From: Candidatus Paracaedimonas acanthamoebae
GTDB taxonomy: Bacteria > Pseudomonadota > Alphaproteobacteria > Caedimonadales > Caedimonadaceae
Assembly (NCBI GenBank): GCA_017307065.1
Contig: JAFKGL010000014.1
Span: 41,271 to 105,270, forward strand
DNA: 64,000 bases
Direction of reading: 5' to 3'
Shown here one piece after another: positions 47,223 to 57,289 of this stretch (positions within the stretch are counted from its first letter, which is position 1; the number at the start of each line of letters is the position of its first letter). The notes beneath the pieces are model-generated. The model ran no database searches, was not told the origin of the DNA, and saw nothing but the letters and a program-made list of their open reading frames with translations. The position numbers and the translations under genes are program-made.

Positions 47223-50200
47223 TGGAATTATTTCTCTTAAAAAGGTTAAATCTTTTTTGGGATAGCGTTATGACCACAAAGAAAAAGAGAGGTATAAAGA
47301 AAATCCCTAAAAAGGTTGCCGCGAGAACGCCACCTAAAACACCTGTTCCAATCGCAATTTGGCTTCCAGATCCGGCTCCATTTGCAAAGAAAAGAGGAAC
47401 AACGCCTAATGTAAAAGCTAATGACGTCATGATGATAGGCCGCAGTCTTATTTTGGTTGCTTTAAGAGTGGCCTCAAAGAGAGATAAACCTTCTGCATAA
47501 AGTTCTTTCGCAAATTCAACAATAAGAATAGCGTTTTTTGTGGAAAGCCCCATCGTTGTTAATAATCCAACTTGGAAATAAACGTCATTTGGCAATCCAC
47601 GCAATGTGGCGGCAAGTAGAGCTCCAAAAACACCGAGAGGAACGGCTAAAATAACCGAAAAAGGAATTGTCCAACTTTCATATAGAGCGGCCAATGATAA
47701 AAAGACGACGATTAAAGATAGCATATAAAGGATAGGTGCTTGAGCTCCAGAAAGCTGTTCTTCAAAAGAGATCCCTGTCCATGCAAGATTAATGCCTGCC
47801 GGCAGTTGGTGCATAATTTCTTTAATTGCTTTCATGGCCTCACCAGTACTATGCCCTGGTGTCGGTTCTCCTAAAATTTCAACAGCAGATAAACCGTTAA
47901 AACGCTCAAGTCGAGGAGATCCAAATATCCATTCTCCTTTTGAAAAATTCGCAAATGACACCATTTTTCCTTCTTGGTTACGAACGTACCATTTTTCTAA
48001 ATCGCTCGGGAGCATTCGATAAGGTGCATCTCCTTGTAAATAAACTTTTTTGACTCTTCCACGATCAATAAAATCGTTTACATAAGAAGATCCCCAAGCT
48101 AAGGACAAGGTTTGATTGATGTCTTTTAATGATAAAGAGTAAGCACTTGCTTTTTCTTGATCGACTTTAAGATGATAGTAAGGAACATCATCTAACCCAT
48201 TGGGTCTTACGTGCATCATGAGAGAATTTTGAGCTGCCAAACTTAAGAATTTATTCCTGGCTTCTAACAACTTTTGATGCCCTAATCCCGCATTATCCTG
48301 CAACTCTAAATCGAATCCCGTGGCATTCCCAAGCTCTAAAACAGCAGGAGGGACAAAAGGAATAACCATTCCGTCTTTAATTTTTGAAAAAGCAGCTGAA
48401 GCACGTTGAGCAACTGCTTGGACTTTAAGATTTGAGGACTTTCGAGATTTCCAATCTTTCATTTTAACAAACATAAGGCCTGTATTTTGGCCTCGACCGC
48501 TAAAGTTAACTCCAACGACCCAAAGAACAGATTCCACCGCGTCTTTCTCTTGAGTTAAATAATAATTTTTAGCTTCCTGCAAAACTTTTAATGTTCGTTC
48601 TTGAGTAGCTCCAGGAGGAAGGATCGCTTGGGTAAACATAAATCCCTGATCTTCTTCCGGTAAAAAAGCCGTGGGTAATCGAATCGCAAGAATTGTCGCA
48701 ATAATCAAAAGAGCCCCATAAAAAGAAACTGTCCACTGCTGATGATTTAATATTTTTTCTACTTTTTGCTGATATTTTTGAGTACTCAAAGAAAACAAAT
48801 GATTAAATTTCTCAAAGAATGGAAATGAGTTGGATGCATGTTCTGATTTTAAAATAGAGGCACATAAAGCAGGTGTGAAAATAAGAGCGATAAGAACAGA
48901 TAATCCCATTGCAGATACAATCGTAAGCGAGAATTGCTTATAAATAACCCCGACAGATCCACTAAAAAATGCCATTGGAACAAAGACAGCCGATAACACT
49001 AATCCTATGCCGATAAGAGCCCCTGTAATTTGTTTCATCGATTTTTCTGTGGCTGCTTTTGGCGAAAGATTTTCTTCTCGCATGACACGTTCAACATTTT
49101 CAACAACCACAATCGCGTCATCCACTAGCAAACCAATCGCAAGAACAACACCAAACATCGTGAGCGTATTGATAGAATAGCCGAAAGCAGCCAAAATACC
49201 GAATGTCCCTAATAAAACCACAGGAATCGCAATAGTTGGAATAAGCGTTGCCCTAATATTTTGTAAAAATAACCACATCACAAGAAAGACAAGAATGATC
49301 GCTTCTACAAGAGTTTTCACAACTTCTTCGATCGATAACTGTATAAAAGGTGTTGTATCATAAGGGTACCTAACTTCAACATTCGGCGGGAAAAAAGCTG
49401 ACATCTCTTTTACAGCATTGCGAATTGCCTCTGCTGTCTTAAGAGCATTTGCATCTGAGGTAAGACGAATTGCAAGGGCACCTGCAGGATTATCATTAAT
49501 AAAACTGATGTTTTCATAGGATTCACCTCCTAACTCAATTCGAGCCACATCTTTAAGTCTGACCTGAGAACCATCCGTATTTACTTTTAACAAAATTTTT
49601 CCAAATTCTTCTGATGATTGTAGACGAGTTTGCGCAATAATAGGGGCATTCAATTGTTGTTCTTTTATGGTCGGAGTTCCTCCAATTTGTCCTGCAATTA
49701 TTTGATTATTCTGAACAGAAATTGCATCACTCACATCTTGAATCGTAAGGTTATAGCTATTTAATTTATGAGGATTAACCCATACACGCATTGCATATTG
49801 AGAACCAAAAAGTTGAATATCCCCAACCCCATTAATACGACTAATTCGGTCTTGCATATTTGCGGCGATATAATCACTTAGGTCATTACGCGTTAAAGTA
49901 CCGTCCGTTGAGATTAAAGAAACAATCATCAGATAATTTTTCACAGATTTTACAACACGAATACCTTGTTGCTGAACTTCTTGAGGCAAAAGAGGTGTCG
50001 CTAATTGAAGTTTATTCTGAACTTGCACTTGCGCAATATCAGGATCTGTTCCTGAGTCAAAAGTTAGGATTATTGCCGCATTACCTGCAGAATCACTCGT
50101 TGAAGTCATATAGCGCAAATGGTCAATACCATTCATTTTTTGTTCGATCACTTGCGTTACTGTATCTTCGATCGTTTTGGCAGAAGCTCCTGGAAAAGAC

Positions 50201-50340
50201 GCATCAATTTCCACGGCAACAGGCGCAATCCGTGGGTATTGAGCAATAGGTAAATTCAGAATAGATAATCCACCTGCAAGCATAATTGTTATTGCAATAA
50301 CCCAAGAAAAAATAGGTCGATTAATAAAGAAACTTACCAT
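47215..50340 (-). CDS. RND multidrug efflux permease (HAE-1 family, AcrB-like)
   Basis: A 1041-residue inner-membrane proton-drug antiporter. [20 protein letters not shown] is the standard HAE-1 start. TM4 carries the paired proton-relay aspartates in [20 protein letters not shown]. Two large periplasmic loops and 12 membrane segments fit the full family length. Drug export together with the flanking adaptor and channel is inferred from the family, while the natural substrate is unknown. No regulator is encoded next to it. Confidence 0.96.
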   Translation of the reverse strand: MVSFFINRPIFSWVIAITIMLAGGLSILNLPIAQYPRIAPVAVEIDASFPGASAKTIEDTVTQVIEQKMNGIDHLRYMTSTSDSAGNAAIILTFDSGTDPDIAQVQVQNKLQLATPLLPQEVQQQGIRVVKSVKNYLMIVSLISTDGTLTRNDLSDYIAANMQDRISRINGVGDIQLFGSQYAMRVWVNPHKLNSYNLTIQDVSDAISVQNNQIIAGQIGGTPTIKEQQLNAPIIAQTRLQSSEEFGKILLKVNTDGSQVRLKDVARIELGGESYENISFINDNPAGALAIRLTSDANALKTAEAIRNAVKEMSAFFPPNVEVRYPYDTTPFIQLSIEEVVKTLVEAIILVFLVMWLFLQNIRATLIPTIAIPVVLLGTFGILAAFGYSINTLTMFGVVLAIGLLVDDAIVVVENVERVMREENLSPKAATEKSMKQITGALIGIGLVLSAVFVPMAFFSGSVGVIYKQFSLTIVSAMGLSVLIALIFTPALCASILKSEHASNSFPFFEKFNHLFSLSTQKYQQKVEKILNHQQWTVSFYGALLIIATILAIRLPTAFLPEEDQGFMFTQAILPPGATQERTLKVLQEAKNYYLTQEKDAVESVLWVVGVNFSGRGQNTGLMFVKMKDWKSRKSSNLKVQAVAQRASAAFSKIKDGMVIPFVPPAVLELGNATGFDLELQDNAGLGHQKLLEARNKFLSLAAQNSLMMHVRPNGLDDVPYYHLKVDQEKASAYSLSLKDINQTLSLAWGSSYVNDFIDRGRVKKVYLQGDAPYRMLPSDLEKWYVRNQEGKMVSFANFSKGEWIFGSPRLERFNGLSAVEILGEPTPGHSTGEAMKAIKEIMHQLPAGINLAWTGISFEEQLSGAQAPILYMLSLIVVFLSLAALYESWTIPFSVILAVPLGVFGALLAATLRGLPNDVYFQVGLLTTMGLSTKNAILIVEFAKELYAEGLSLFEATLKATKIRLRPIIMTSLAFTLGVVPLFFANGAGSGSQIAIGTGVLGGVLAATFLGIFFIPLFFFVVITLSQKRFNLFKRNNSNA

Positions 50341-50373
50341 ATAAACTCACCTTTATTTTTAGGAGGAAGAAAT

Positions 50374-51576
50374 TCATTTTTTCTTCAACTGAGGATGTGT
50401 AGGATTTGACATAGAATTCGTCGAAGGTAATTTTGAAGATTGAAGAACTTCAAGAGGCTTTACTTGATCTCCTGGTTTAACTTTTTGAATACCTTCAAGA
50501 ATAACTTTATCTCCATTCTTCAGTCCTTCCTTCACAAGCCATTGATCATTAATTGCTTGTTCCGTTGTAACATTTCTTATTTCAACAATATTTTTATTGT
50601 TAACAACCAGTACACGCGCACTTCCTGATGAATCACGAGTAACACTTGGTTGTGGAACTAAGAGAGCATTTTCTTGAACCCCTTGTTCAATAACCACGCG
50701 CACAAAAGAGCCAGGCATAAGATCAAAATCAGGATTTGGAAAGAGGCCTCGGATAGTCACAGACCCTGTCGTGGAATCAACAGTTACATCTGTAAACTGA
50801 AGAGTTCCTAATTCTTTGTAAACTGACTCATCTTCCAAAATAAGTTTCAATTTTAAATCTTGGTCTACAGGATTTTTTAAATTTCCTGCAGCAAACTGTT
50901 TTTTAAGATGAAGCAATTCAACCATTGGTTGTGTAATATCAACATAGATGGGATCTAATTGTTGCACAATTGCCAGTGCGCTACTTTGGTTCGCCGTTAC
51001 TAAGGCTCCTTCCGTAAAATTAGACTTCCCAATGCGTCCATTCAAAGGTGATTTTATGTGAGTATAATTAAGATTGATGAGAGCTAATTCGACATCAGCT
51101 TGACTTGATAAAATATTTGCTTCTGCCTGCTTTAAACTAGCTCGAGCATCATCATAATCTTGTTGGCTTACAGCATGAGATGGTAATAAGTTTTTATATC
51201 TCTTTTCTTTTAAGCGAGCGACCTCTAAAGCCGCAGCAGCTTGGGCTAAATTTCCTTTAGCATTATCATAAGAAGCTTGATATTTTGCAGGATCAATTTG
51301 GTAAAGCTCCCCTCCACTTATAACATTACTACCTTCCATAAATTGACGTTTGAGGATAATTCCATCCACTTGGGGGCGAATCTCTGCGATACGATAAGCA
51401 GACGTTCTTCCAGGAAGTTCTTTTGTTAACGTAAATTTTTGAGCACGAAGAGTAACAACTTTAACTTCTATAGGCTCTTTTTGGGCTGATTCCTGTTTAT
51501 TATTTTTGCAACTCGAGACCAAGATGCAAGTACTTAAGATAAAAATTGCACGAATACCATATTGCCTTTGTTTCAT
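50374..51576 (-). CDS. RND efflux periplasmic adaptor lipoprotein (AcrA-like)
   Basis: A 400-residue membrane-fusion protein that bridges permease and channel. The lipobox is LVSSC near residue 23. Then come the beta-barrel/lipoyl parts (ELPGRTSAYRIAEIRPQVDG and YTHIKSPLNGRIGKSNFTEG) flanking an alpha-helical hairpin (around 95-160). It ends with the membrane-proximal domain (GLFPNPDFDLMPGSFVRVVI). It is first gene of the operon; 33 bases separate it from the permease. Confidence 0.94.
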   Translation of the reverse strand: MKQRQYGIRAIFILSTCILVSSCKNNKQESAQKEPIEVKVVTLRAQKFTLTKELPGRTSAYRIAEIRPQVDGIILKRQFMEGSNVISGGELYQIDPAKYQASYDNAKGNLAQAAAALEVARLKEKRYKNLLPSHAVSQQDYDDARASLKQAEANILSSQADVELALINLNYTHIKSPLNGRIGKSNFTEGALVTANQSSALAIVQQLDPIYVDITQPMVELLHLKKQFAAGNLKNPVDQDLKLKLILEDESVYKELGTLQFTDVTVDSTTGSVTIRGLFPNPDFDLMPGSFVRVVIEQGVQENALLVPQPSVTRDSSGSARVLVVNNKNIVEIRNVTTEQAINDQWLVKEGLKNGDKVILEGIQKVKPGDQVKPLEVLQSSKLPSTNSMSNPTHPQLKKK

Positions 51577-51839
51577 TCTTATAAACCCTATTTTTTAGGA
51601 TTTTCACCTGAACATACCTAAAAATTCGTTAAAATTTTTAACGTTTTTTATTTTATTTAATTCCTTTAAATTTTTGAAATAATGAAAAAATATTTTAATG
51701 GGAGATATTTTATAAGTAGTAGAAAAAAGAATTTTCACCAAACTCTCTCTTTCTCTTTTATGTCTTCTAAAACTTGAGCTATCTTAAAATTAAAAAAGAG
51801 ATTTCAAATAATTTTCTCTCTCTTTAAGGAAGTGTCTTT

Positions 51840-54800
51840 ATGCCAGGTGACAAGCTCAAATCTCCGTCCTTACCACCAGAATTTTATCCGGAAGGTTTGC
51901 TTGTCATTAAAGGGATAAGATTCACCCCACGGCAGGTCGATATCATTGCGTGTCTTATTAGTGGGGGGACGGGAAAGTCAATTTCATCTCTTCTCGATAT
52001 CGAAGTTAAAACACTGGAAGCCCATAAAAAAAGTATTGGCGAGAGAATCGGGGGCGGCATCCAAGAAGATATTATTGCCTTTGTCCAGAGATCCCCTCAC
52101 TATGAATTCCTCAAGCAACATTATTTAACCCTTCTTCATAAGCATGAATTTGAAAAACAGCTCAAAGAGCTTTCAAAGAAATCTTCTGAAAATTCTCCCG
52201 CTCTTAAAGTAGAGTTCTCCCCGACTTACGCGAATAAATCTTCTCTTCTGACTCTTTTGGTGAGTCATCTTAAATTGGCTGGAATAAGAATTGTGAACGA
52301 TGAGAAAGAGTTAGAGGGCGACTTTTATACCCTTACTTTTTTACCGAAGAATAAAGAGGATATTGTAGAACGAGAAATCCTTATTTTATTGGACAAAGAT
52401 ATAAAAGACATCTCTCCTGATTCTATCGATTTGAGAGAGGCAAAAACTTACTTTGCTTCCTGTGTGGAAGTGTTAAAGAAGTTTTATGCAGAGAAGACCC
52501 TCGAAAAACTGTCTTCCTTAACCGCCTTAGACTTTAAGGAGATCCCTTTTATTAAAGAGAAGACATCCTCTCTTTCTTTGAATCAAAAGACGAAAAAGAA
52601 TAGTTTTCTTGTTTTAAGTGGACTCATTATTTTCTTGTTAACCTCAGCTTTTCTTTATTACTCCCAAACACCCTCTTCAGAGAAAAAAACGCCAGTTCGC
52701 TCTGAACTTCCCATTCCGATTGATGACGTTCTGTTAAAACGGCCTGACTTGATGAAAAGGATTGATAAACAGCTCACTTCCCAAGACGGGATTCAAACTG
52801 TTTCTCTTGTGGGTGTGGTGGGAATGGGAGGTGTTGGCAAAACAACCTTAGCGCGTCAATTTGGGAGGTCTCAATCTCAGTCAACGGTCTGGGAATTAAA
52901 TGCAGAAACCAAAGAAAGCCTTCTCAATTCTTTTCGGGATTTGGCGTATGCGTTAGCAGAGACCAAAGAGAAGAAGGAAGAGCTTAATTTTATCCAGAAC
53001 ATCCAAAACCCAGAAGAAAAGGAAAAGCAGATCCTTTCCTTTGTGAAGCGTCATTTAAAGCTCAAGAAAGAGTGGCTTTTGATTTATGATAATGTTGAGA
53101 ATTTCCCTGAGATTAAAAAATACTTTCCCCAAGATCCTCTTGTGTGGGGAGCTGGAAAAGTAATCATCACGACCAGAGATAGCAATCTTCAAAATGCAGG
53201 CTATATCAAAACAGAAAATGTCCTCCATATCGAGGAATTAAGTGAGAGAGAAAGCTTAACTCTTTTAAGCAAGATTCTTTATGGGTATGAGCCAGAACGT
53301 CTCACGAAAGAACAAAAGCAAGAAGCAATAAACTTTCTAAAAAACATCCCCCCATTCCCGTTGGATGTTTTGGCCGCAGGTTATTATATTAAGAACTCAC
53401 ACCTCACCTTTGAAGAGTATTTAAAAAGAATAAGCAGCTATAGTGAGTATTTTGAAAAAGACCAGGAAACCCTTATTAATGAATCGAGTCATTACACCAA
53501 AACACGGTATGGCATTATCACCTCATCACTCGAGAAAATCATTACCGTAAATCCAGAATTTAAAGAACTTCTTCTTTTTATCTCTCTGCTTGATTCACAA
53601 AATATTCCCAAAGAATTATTAGAATCTTATAAAAGTAAAACTGTTGTTGAACAATTTTTGCGTATCCTTAAAAAATATTCTTTTATTACTAATAAATCAT
53701 CTTTTATAAATAAAGAGAAACTACCAAATTTTTCTATCCATAGAAGTGTACAAGAAATTAGTTTAGCTTATCTGGTCAATGACCTTGATTTTAAAAAAGA
53801 AAAAGACTTATTACAAAAAATTTCTAATACTCTAAAGAATTATATATCTGGATTAATAGATAAAGAAGATTTTACAAAGATGATTCTTTTAATCAATCAT
53901 TATAAAGCTTTTTTGAACCATAATAAATTATTAACACCATCCATCAAGGGCACTATACAAAGCGAATTAGGATGTATGTATATTTATTTAAATTATTATA
54001 AGAAAGCAAAAGAATTTCTCGAAAAAGGCCTCAAGAATATAAATAAAAATTATAAAGAAAATTATGTTAGCGCTACTCGCGCCTTAACATATCTTGGCAT
54101 CGTTTATAGAGAATTACGTGAATATGAAAAAGCTAAAGATTTCTTGGAAGAGAGTCTCTTAAATTACAGAAATCATTCTTTGAAAGATTATGCCGGAGTT
54201 GGACGAACTTTAGAATATCTAGGAATTGTTTATAAGGATTTAGGAAATCATGAGCAGGCCAAAAAATTACTTGAAGAAAGTCTTATAATCTATAAGCAAG
54301 GTTTTCCCGAAAACTATGTGGGATCTGGTCGAGCTTTAGCGTATCTAGGAATGGTTTATAAAGAATTGGCAGATTATGAAAAGGCAAAAATTTTGCTTGA
54401 ACAAAGTCTTAAAATTTATAAAGAACATTTTTCTCAAAATCATGTCGGCATTGCTCGAGCTTTGGCGTATCTGGGGATTATTTACAGAGGGCTTGGAAAT
54501 CATAAAAAAGCTAAAAGTTTACTCGAACAAAGTCTTAAAATTTATAAAGAACATTTTTCTCAAAATCATGTCGGCATTGCTCGGGCTTTAACATATTTAG
54601 GGATTGTTCATAAGGAACTTGGAAATCTGGAAAAAGCTAAGAGCTTTCTTGAAGAAAGCCTAAAAATTTATAAAGAGCATGTTCCTGAAAATCATATTGG
54701 TGCTACTAAGGCTTTAGTATATTTAGGGATTGTTTATAGAGAACTTGAAAATCATGAGATGGCTAAAAATTTACTTGAAAAAAGTTTTGTTACATGCGCG

Positions 54801-55142
54801 AGAAATTATGGGGAGGATCACATTGTAACTGCTCGTGTTATAAGGAATCTAGGGCAGGTTTTTCTTCAAGAAGATTATATTGAAATTGCTGAGAATTTTA
54901 TTAGTAAGGCTTTGAAAGCATTTAAACAAAATAAGCATCCTGAATATTATAAAGCTTTAGAAAATTTAGCAGAAATCTATTTAAAAAAATCTCTGCAAAC
55001 AGCTGAAATAAAACAATCTGAACAGTATAAAGAAAAAGCTAAAGACTACCTAAATCAAGCTTTAGAAATCGTAAAAAATCACTTCCCCAAAGATTCCCCT
55101 CATATTGTAAGAATTCAAGAAAAAATTAATTGTAATAATTAA
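51840..55142 (+). CDS. LuxR-HTH / transmembrane / NB-ARC / TPR protein (STAND ATPase, NLR-like)
   Basis: An 1100-residue signalling ATPase. Residues about 18-80 form a LuxR-type helix-turn-helix (FTPRQVDIIACLISGGTGKS, then LDIEVKTLEAHKKSIGERI). One membrane helix follows at about 254-275 (FLVLSGLIIFLLTSAFLYY). The NB-ARC domain has Walker A GMGGVGKTTLARQFG near 324-337, Walker B EWLLIYDNVEN near 410, sensor KVIITTRDSN near 440 and FPLDVLAAGYYIKN. From about 700 there are at least seven 42-residue TPR units of kinesin light-chain type. STAND proteins oligomerise on ligand sensing and serve in regulation or phage defence. The membrane helix between DNA-binding and ATPase domains is unusual. The target is not known. 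Confidence 0.85.
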   Translation: MPGDKLKSPSLPPEFYPEGLLVIKGIRFTPRQVDIIACLISGGTGKSISSLLDIEVKTLEAHKKSIGERIGGGIQEDIIAFVQRSPHYEFLKQHYLTLLHKHEFEKQLKELSKKSSENSPALKVEFSPTYANKSSLLTLLVSHLKLAGIRIVNDEKELEGDFYTLTFLPKNKEDIVEREILILLDKDIKDISPDSIDLREAKTYFASCVEVLKKFYAEKTLEKLSSLTALDFKEIPFIKEKTSSLSLNQKTKKNSFLVLSGLIIFLLTSAFLYYSQTPSSEKKTPVRSELPIPIDDVLLKRPDLMKRIDKQLTSQDGIQTVSLVGVVGMGGVGKTTLARQFGRSQSQSTVWELNAETKESLLNSFRDLAYALAETKEKKEELNFIQNIQNPEEKEKQILSFVKRHLKLKKEWLLIYDNVENFPEIKKYFPQDPLVWGAGKVIITTRDSNLQNAGYIKTENVLHIEELSERESLTLLSKILYGYEPERLTKEQKQEAINFLKNIPPFPLDVLAAGYYIKNSHLTFEEYLKRISSYSEYFEKDQETLINESSHYTKTRYGIITSSLEKIITVNPEFKELLLFISLLDSQNIPKELLESYKSKTVVEQFLRILKKYSFITNKSSFINKEKLPNFSIHRSVQEISLAYLVNDLDFKKEKDLLQKISNTLKNYISGLIDKEDFTKMILLINHYKAFLNHNKLLTPSIKGTIQSELGCMYIYLNYYKKAKEFLEKGLKNINKNYKENYVSATRALTYLGIVYRELREYEKAKDFLEESLLNYRNHSLKDYAGVGRTLEYLGIVYKDLGNHEQAKKLLEESLIIYKQGFPENYVGSGRALAYLGMVYKELADYEKAKILLEQSLKIYKEHFSQNHVGIARALAYLGIIYRGLGNHKKAKSLLEQSLKIYKEHFSQNHVGIARALTYLGIVHKELGNLEKAKSFLEESLKIYKEHVPENHIGATKALVYLGIVYRELENHEMAKNLLEKSFVTCARNYGEDHIVTARVIRNLGQVFLQEDYIEIAENFISKALKAFKQNKHPEYYKALENLAEIYLKKSLQTAEIKQSEQYKEKAKDYLNQALEIVKNHFPKDSPHIVRIQEKINCNN
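54399..54583 (+). repeat. Two identical 59-base copies inside the TPR region
   Basis: Bases 54399-54457 and 54525-54583 are identical, exactly 126 bases (one 42-residue TPR unit) apart. Other TPR units are clearly diverged, so this unit was duplicated or converted recently. Confidence 0.9.
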
Positions 55143-55248
55143 GCTTAAAATTCTTAAAAAGTTGAATCTCGCAACCCCTTAGGCAATATGAAATTTGTAC
55201 GTCTTTGCTCTATAAGATACAAAATAATTTATCCTTTTTGAGAAGCCT

Positions 55249-56121
55249 TTAGCAATAAGGCTTCCCTTTGCCTGTCTCTAAATAGGCTTTTAAGCTCTCT
55301 TTGAGGAAGTAGTTCCACCCTTTTTGGCAAAGATCAAAACATTCCAGTTCTTTGGTTAATCCTTTATGTATAAAATTCAATTCTGTTGTATTGCCGTTTA
55401 AACCTTTTGTTAGATAGAAAACAATTTCTGTATCCACCCACTCATCACTTTTCGTAAAATTTTGATCTGAATAACTATGTTCAACACATTTCCAGTCAAT
55501 CTTTTCATTGGGGATCAATTCTTTAATTTCCATCGCTTTATAAGTAGACCCAAAACGAAAGGTAGATTTGCTACCTATCTCTGCAAGGCTAATTTTGCAA
55601 TCCTGTGTCCACCAATTTTTGAGACCTTCTGCTTTCGTAAGAGATTGATAAACCTTTTCTGGAGAGACTTGATAAGTTACTGTACAATGATAACTCTCTC
55701 TTAATAAAAATTGCTCTAAATGATTTATACACTCTTTCCATCCTCCCTGATGATTTTCATATTGTTCTTCATTAGGCAGTAGGTCATGAGTTAAGGTAAT
55801 CTCTGTTTGGTTATTGATTGCACGTAGTTGAATAGTCACTAAGGTATCCTTGACACTGTCAGAATTCCAAGTAAATACAATTTTTTGATTGGGGATGATT
55901 TCTTTATAGATACCCGTGTGAGAATAAAGAGTACCATCTTCGGCTATCATATCTTGTTGATAGTACCCGCCTACTTTAAAATCATTGACTGCAGTTGCTT
56001 TCCAGCCAGATCGTAAAGGGAATAACCACTGTTTCATAATTTCAGGCTTACTCCAAGCAACAAATACTTCCTGACACGTGGCACTAATCAATCTTTTGAG
56101 AACAAGTGGTTGTTGAGTCAT
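55249..56121 (-). CDS. Double SRPBCC (AHSA1-like) domain protein
   Basis: A 290-residue protein made of two START/AHSA1-type domains. The first runs to about residue 140 (RLISATCQEVFVAWSKPEIM, then KQWLFP) and the second from about 143 (CTVTYQVSPEKVYQSLTKAE, then GLKNWWTQDC). The fold has a hydrophobic cavity for small ligands. These domains are usually single and encoded with an ArsR-type repressor, as here: the start overlaps the upstream arsR-like gene by 38 bases. The fused double form is less common. The ligand is unknown. Confidence 0.88.
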   Translation of the reverse strand: MTQQPLVLKRLISATCQEVFVAWSKPEIMKQWLFPLRSGWKATAVNDFKVGGYYQQDMIAEDGTLYSHTGIYKEIIPNQKIVFTWNSDSVKDTLVTIQLRAINNQTEITLTHDLLPNEEQYENHQGGWKECINHLEQFLLRESYHCTVTYQVSPEKVYQSLTKAEGLKNWWTQDCKISLAEIGSKSTFRFGSTYKAMEIKELIPNEKIDWKCVEHSYSDQNFTKSDEWVDTEIVFYLTKGLNGNTTELNFIHKGLTKELECFDLCQKGWNYFLKESLKAYLETGKGKPYC

Positions 56122-56464
56122 GGTTATTCTCCTGATTTTTAGATGTAAAATAATTCTCTAAAGAATCAAGCCTTGCTTCCCAATGTTGTTTGAGTTGATT
56201 AATCAGCTCAGCTGCTTCTTCAAGTGGTTGCTGGTTAAATGTCAAGTAGTGCATGCGTCCTTTTTTCTGTCGTTTTATTAAGCCCGCATGTTCTAGCACC
56301 TTTAAGTGTTTAGAAATTGCATTTAATGACATAGAAAAAGGCTCAGCTAATTGAGTTACATTACAAAGAGAACTTTTACTCATGAAATGTAATAGCTGGC
56401 GGCGTGTGGGATCAGCCAGAGCATGAAAAATATTATCCAAATACTGCATTTTATATTCAACCAT
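56084..56464 (-). CDS. ArsR-family transcriptional regulator
   Basis: A 126-residue winged-helix repressor. MVEYKMQYLDNIFHALADPT is the usual start in the ArsR-SRPBCC gene pairs, so the ATG at 56464 is chosen over 56500. The DNA-recognition helix is in LAEPFSMSLNAISKHLKVLE, and the wing is GLIKRQKKGRMHYLTF. No metal-binding CVC motif is present, so it probably senses something other than arsenic-type metals. It overlaps and probably controls the SRPBCC gene. Confidence 0.9.
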   Translation of the reverse strand: MVEYKMQYLDNIFHALADPTRRQLLHFMSKSSLCNVTQLAEPFSMSLNAISKHLKVLEHAGLIKRQKKGRMHYLTFNQQPLEEAAELINQLKQHWEARLDSLENYFTSKNQENNHDSTTTCSQKID

Positions 56465-56540
56465 GGGGTTGAGTATCATATAAAAGAAATCATTTGTCAA
56501 CTATCTAGTTGAATATTTCTACATAACCATGGAGAATAAA

Positions 56541-56770
56541 ATGCTCCACATCGGTGCAGGCGAATTTAAAGCTAAGTGCTTAAAGCTCATGGACTTGACC
56601 GAGCAAAAGCATGAAACTATTATTATCACTAAACGCGGCATTCCTGTTGCCAAGCTCGTTCCTTATACAGATACGGCCCCTCTCTTTTTGGTTACATGAA
56701 AAAATCTCTAAAAGTTAAAGAGGATATCATTAATTCAATGGAGGAAAGTTGGGATGCAGAATCATCTTAA
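56541..56770 (+). pseudogene. Phd/YefM-type antitoxin gene with a -1 frameshift
   Basis: The ATG at 56541 has GGAG upstream. The frame reads MLHIGAGEFKAKCLKLMDLT and then TIIITKRGIPVAKLVPY, the Phd/YefM DNA-binding domain. It hits TGA at 56697 after 52 codons. If one base is regained in the T run at about 56685-56689, the frame continues FGYMKKSLKVKEDIINSMEE followed by SWDAES to a stop at 56770, matching the toxin-binding tail of the family. The tail overlaps the toxin gene start by 17 bases. It is either a true mutation, a sequencing slip in the T run, or expression by slippage. Confidence 0.75.
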
Positions 56771-57182
56771 TATACAATTAATATTAGATACTCATGTCTT
56801 TCTATGGCTCATGAACGATGAAAATGAGCTTTCACTAGAAGCAAGAAAAATTATAGAAACGAGCATTATTGATGGCTCAATTGCTATAAGCGCAATTTCT
56901 CTCTGGGAAATAAGTATGCTCCATGCTCGAGAAAGAATATTATTAAATCAGCCGTGCCTGACTTGGATCAAAAGAAGCTTGGAAGCACCAGGAATTACAT
57001 TATATCCACTTACTCCAGAAATTACTGTTGAGAGCGCTTCCCTTCCTGGCGGGTTTCATGGGGATTCAGCTGATAGGTTCATTGTTGCAACTGCTCGAGT
57101 ACTTGGCATCCCTCTTCTTACAAGAGAACAAAAGATCATTGATTATGGAAAAGATGACTATTTGCACTGTATAAAAGCATAA
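56754..57182 (+). CDS. vapC: PIN-domain toxin, VapC family
   Basis: A 142-residue PIN ribonuclease, toxin of a type II system. Acidic active-site residues are visible: D12 in LILDTHVFLWLM, E52 in SLWEIS, D103 and D106 in GDSADRFIVATA. The family usually cleaves tRNA or rRNA. It overlaps the Phd-type antitoxin gene in the classic order antitoxin-toxin. The toxin is intact although its antitoxin is frameshifted. Confidence 0.9.
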   Translation: MQNHLNIQLILDTHVFLWLMNDENELSLEARKIIETSIIDGSIAISAISLWEISMLHARERILLNQPCLTWIKRSLEAPGITLYPLTPEITVESASLPGGFHGDSADRFIVATARVLGIPLLTREQKIIDYGKDDYLHCIKA

Positions 57183-57289
57183 TGTGTACCTTAATACTTA
57201 ATAATAGATTAGAAATTATTCCAATAAAATTATTTTAAACTGCATTCATACATATTTCGTAAAAAGACAATCATGTTTCTTTGCCTAAA

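Noticed and set aside
54040..54800. CRISPR-like regular repeat
   Set aside because: The 126-base periodicity is coding TPR repeats with conserved frame, not short repeats with unique spacers.
56685..56700. Programmed frameshift as the sole explanation of the split antitoxin
   Set aside because: The heptamer is only partly slippery and no stimulatory structure is evident; simple mutation or a sequencing slip is more likely, so only the open question is reported.
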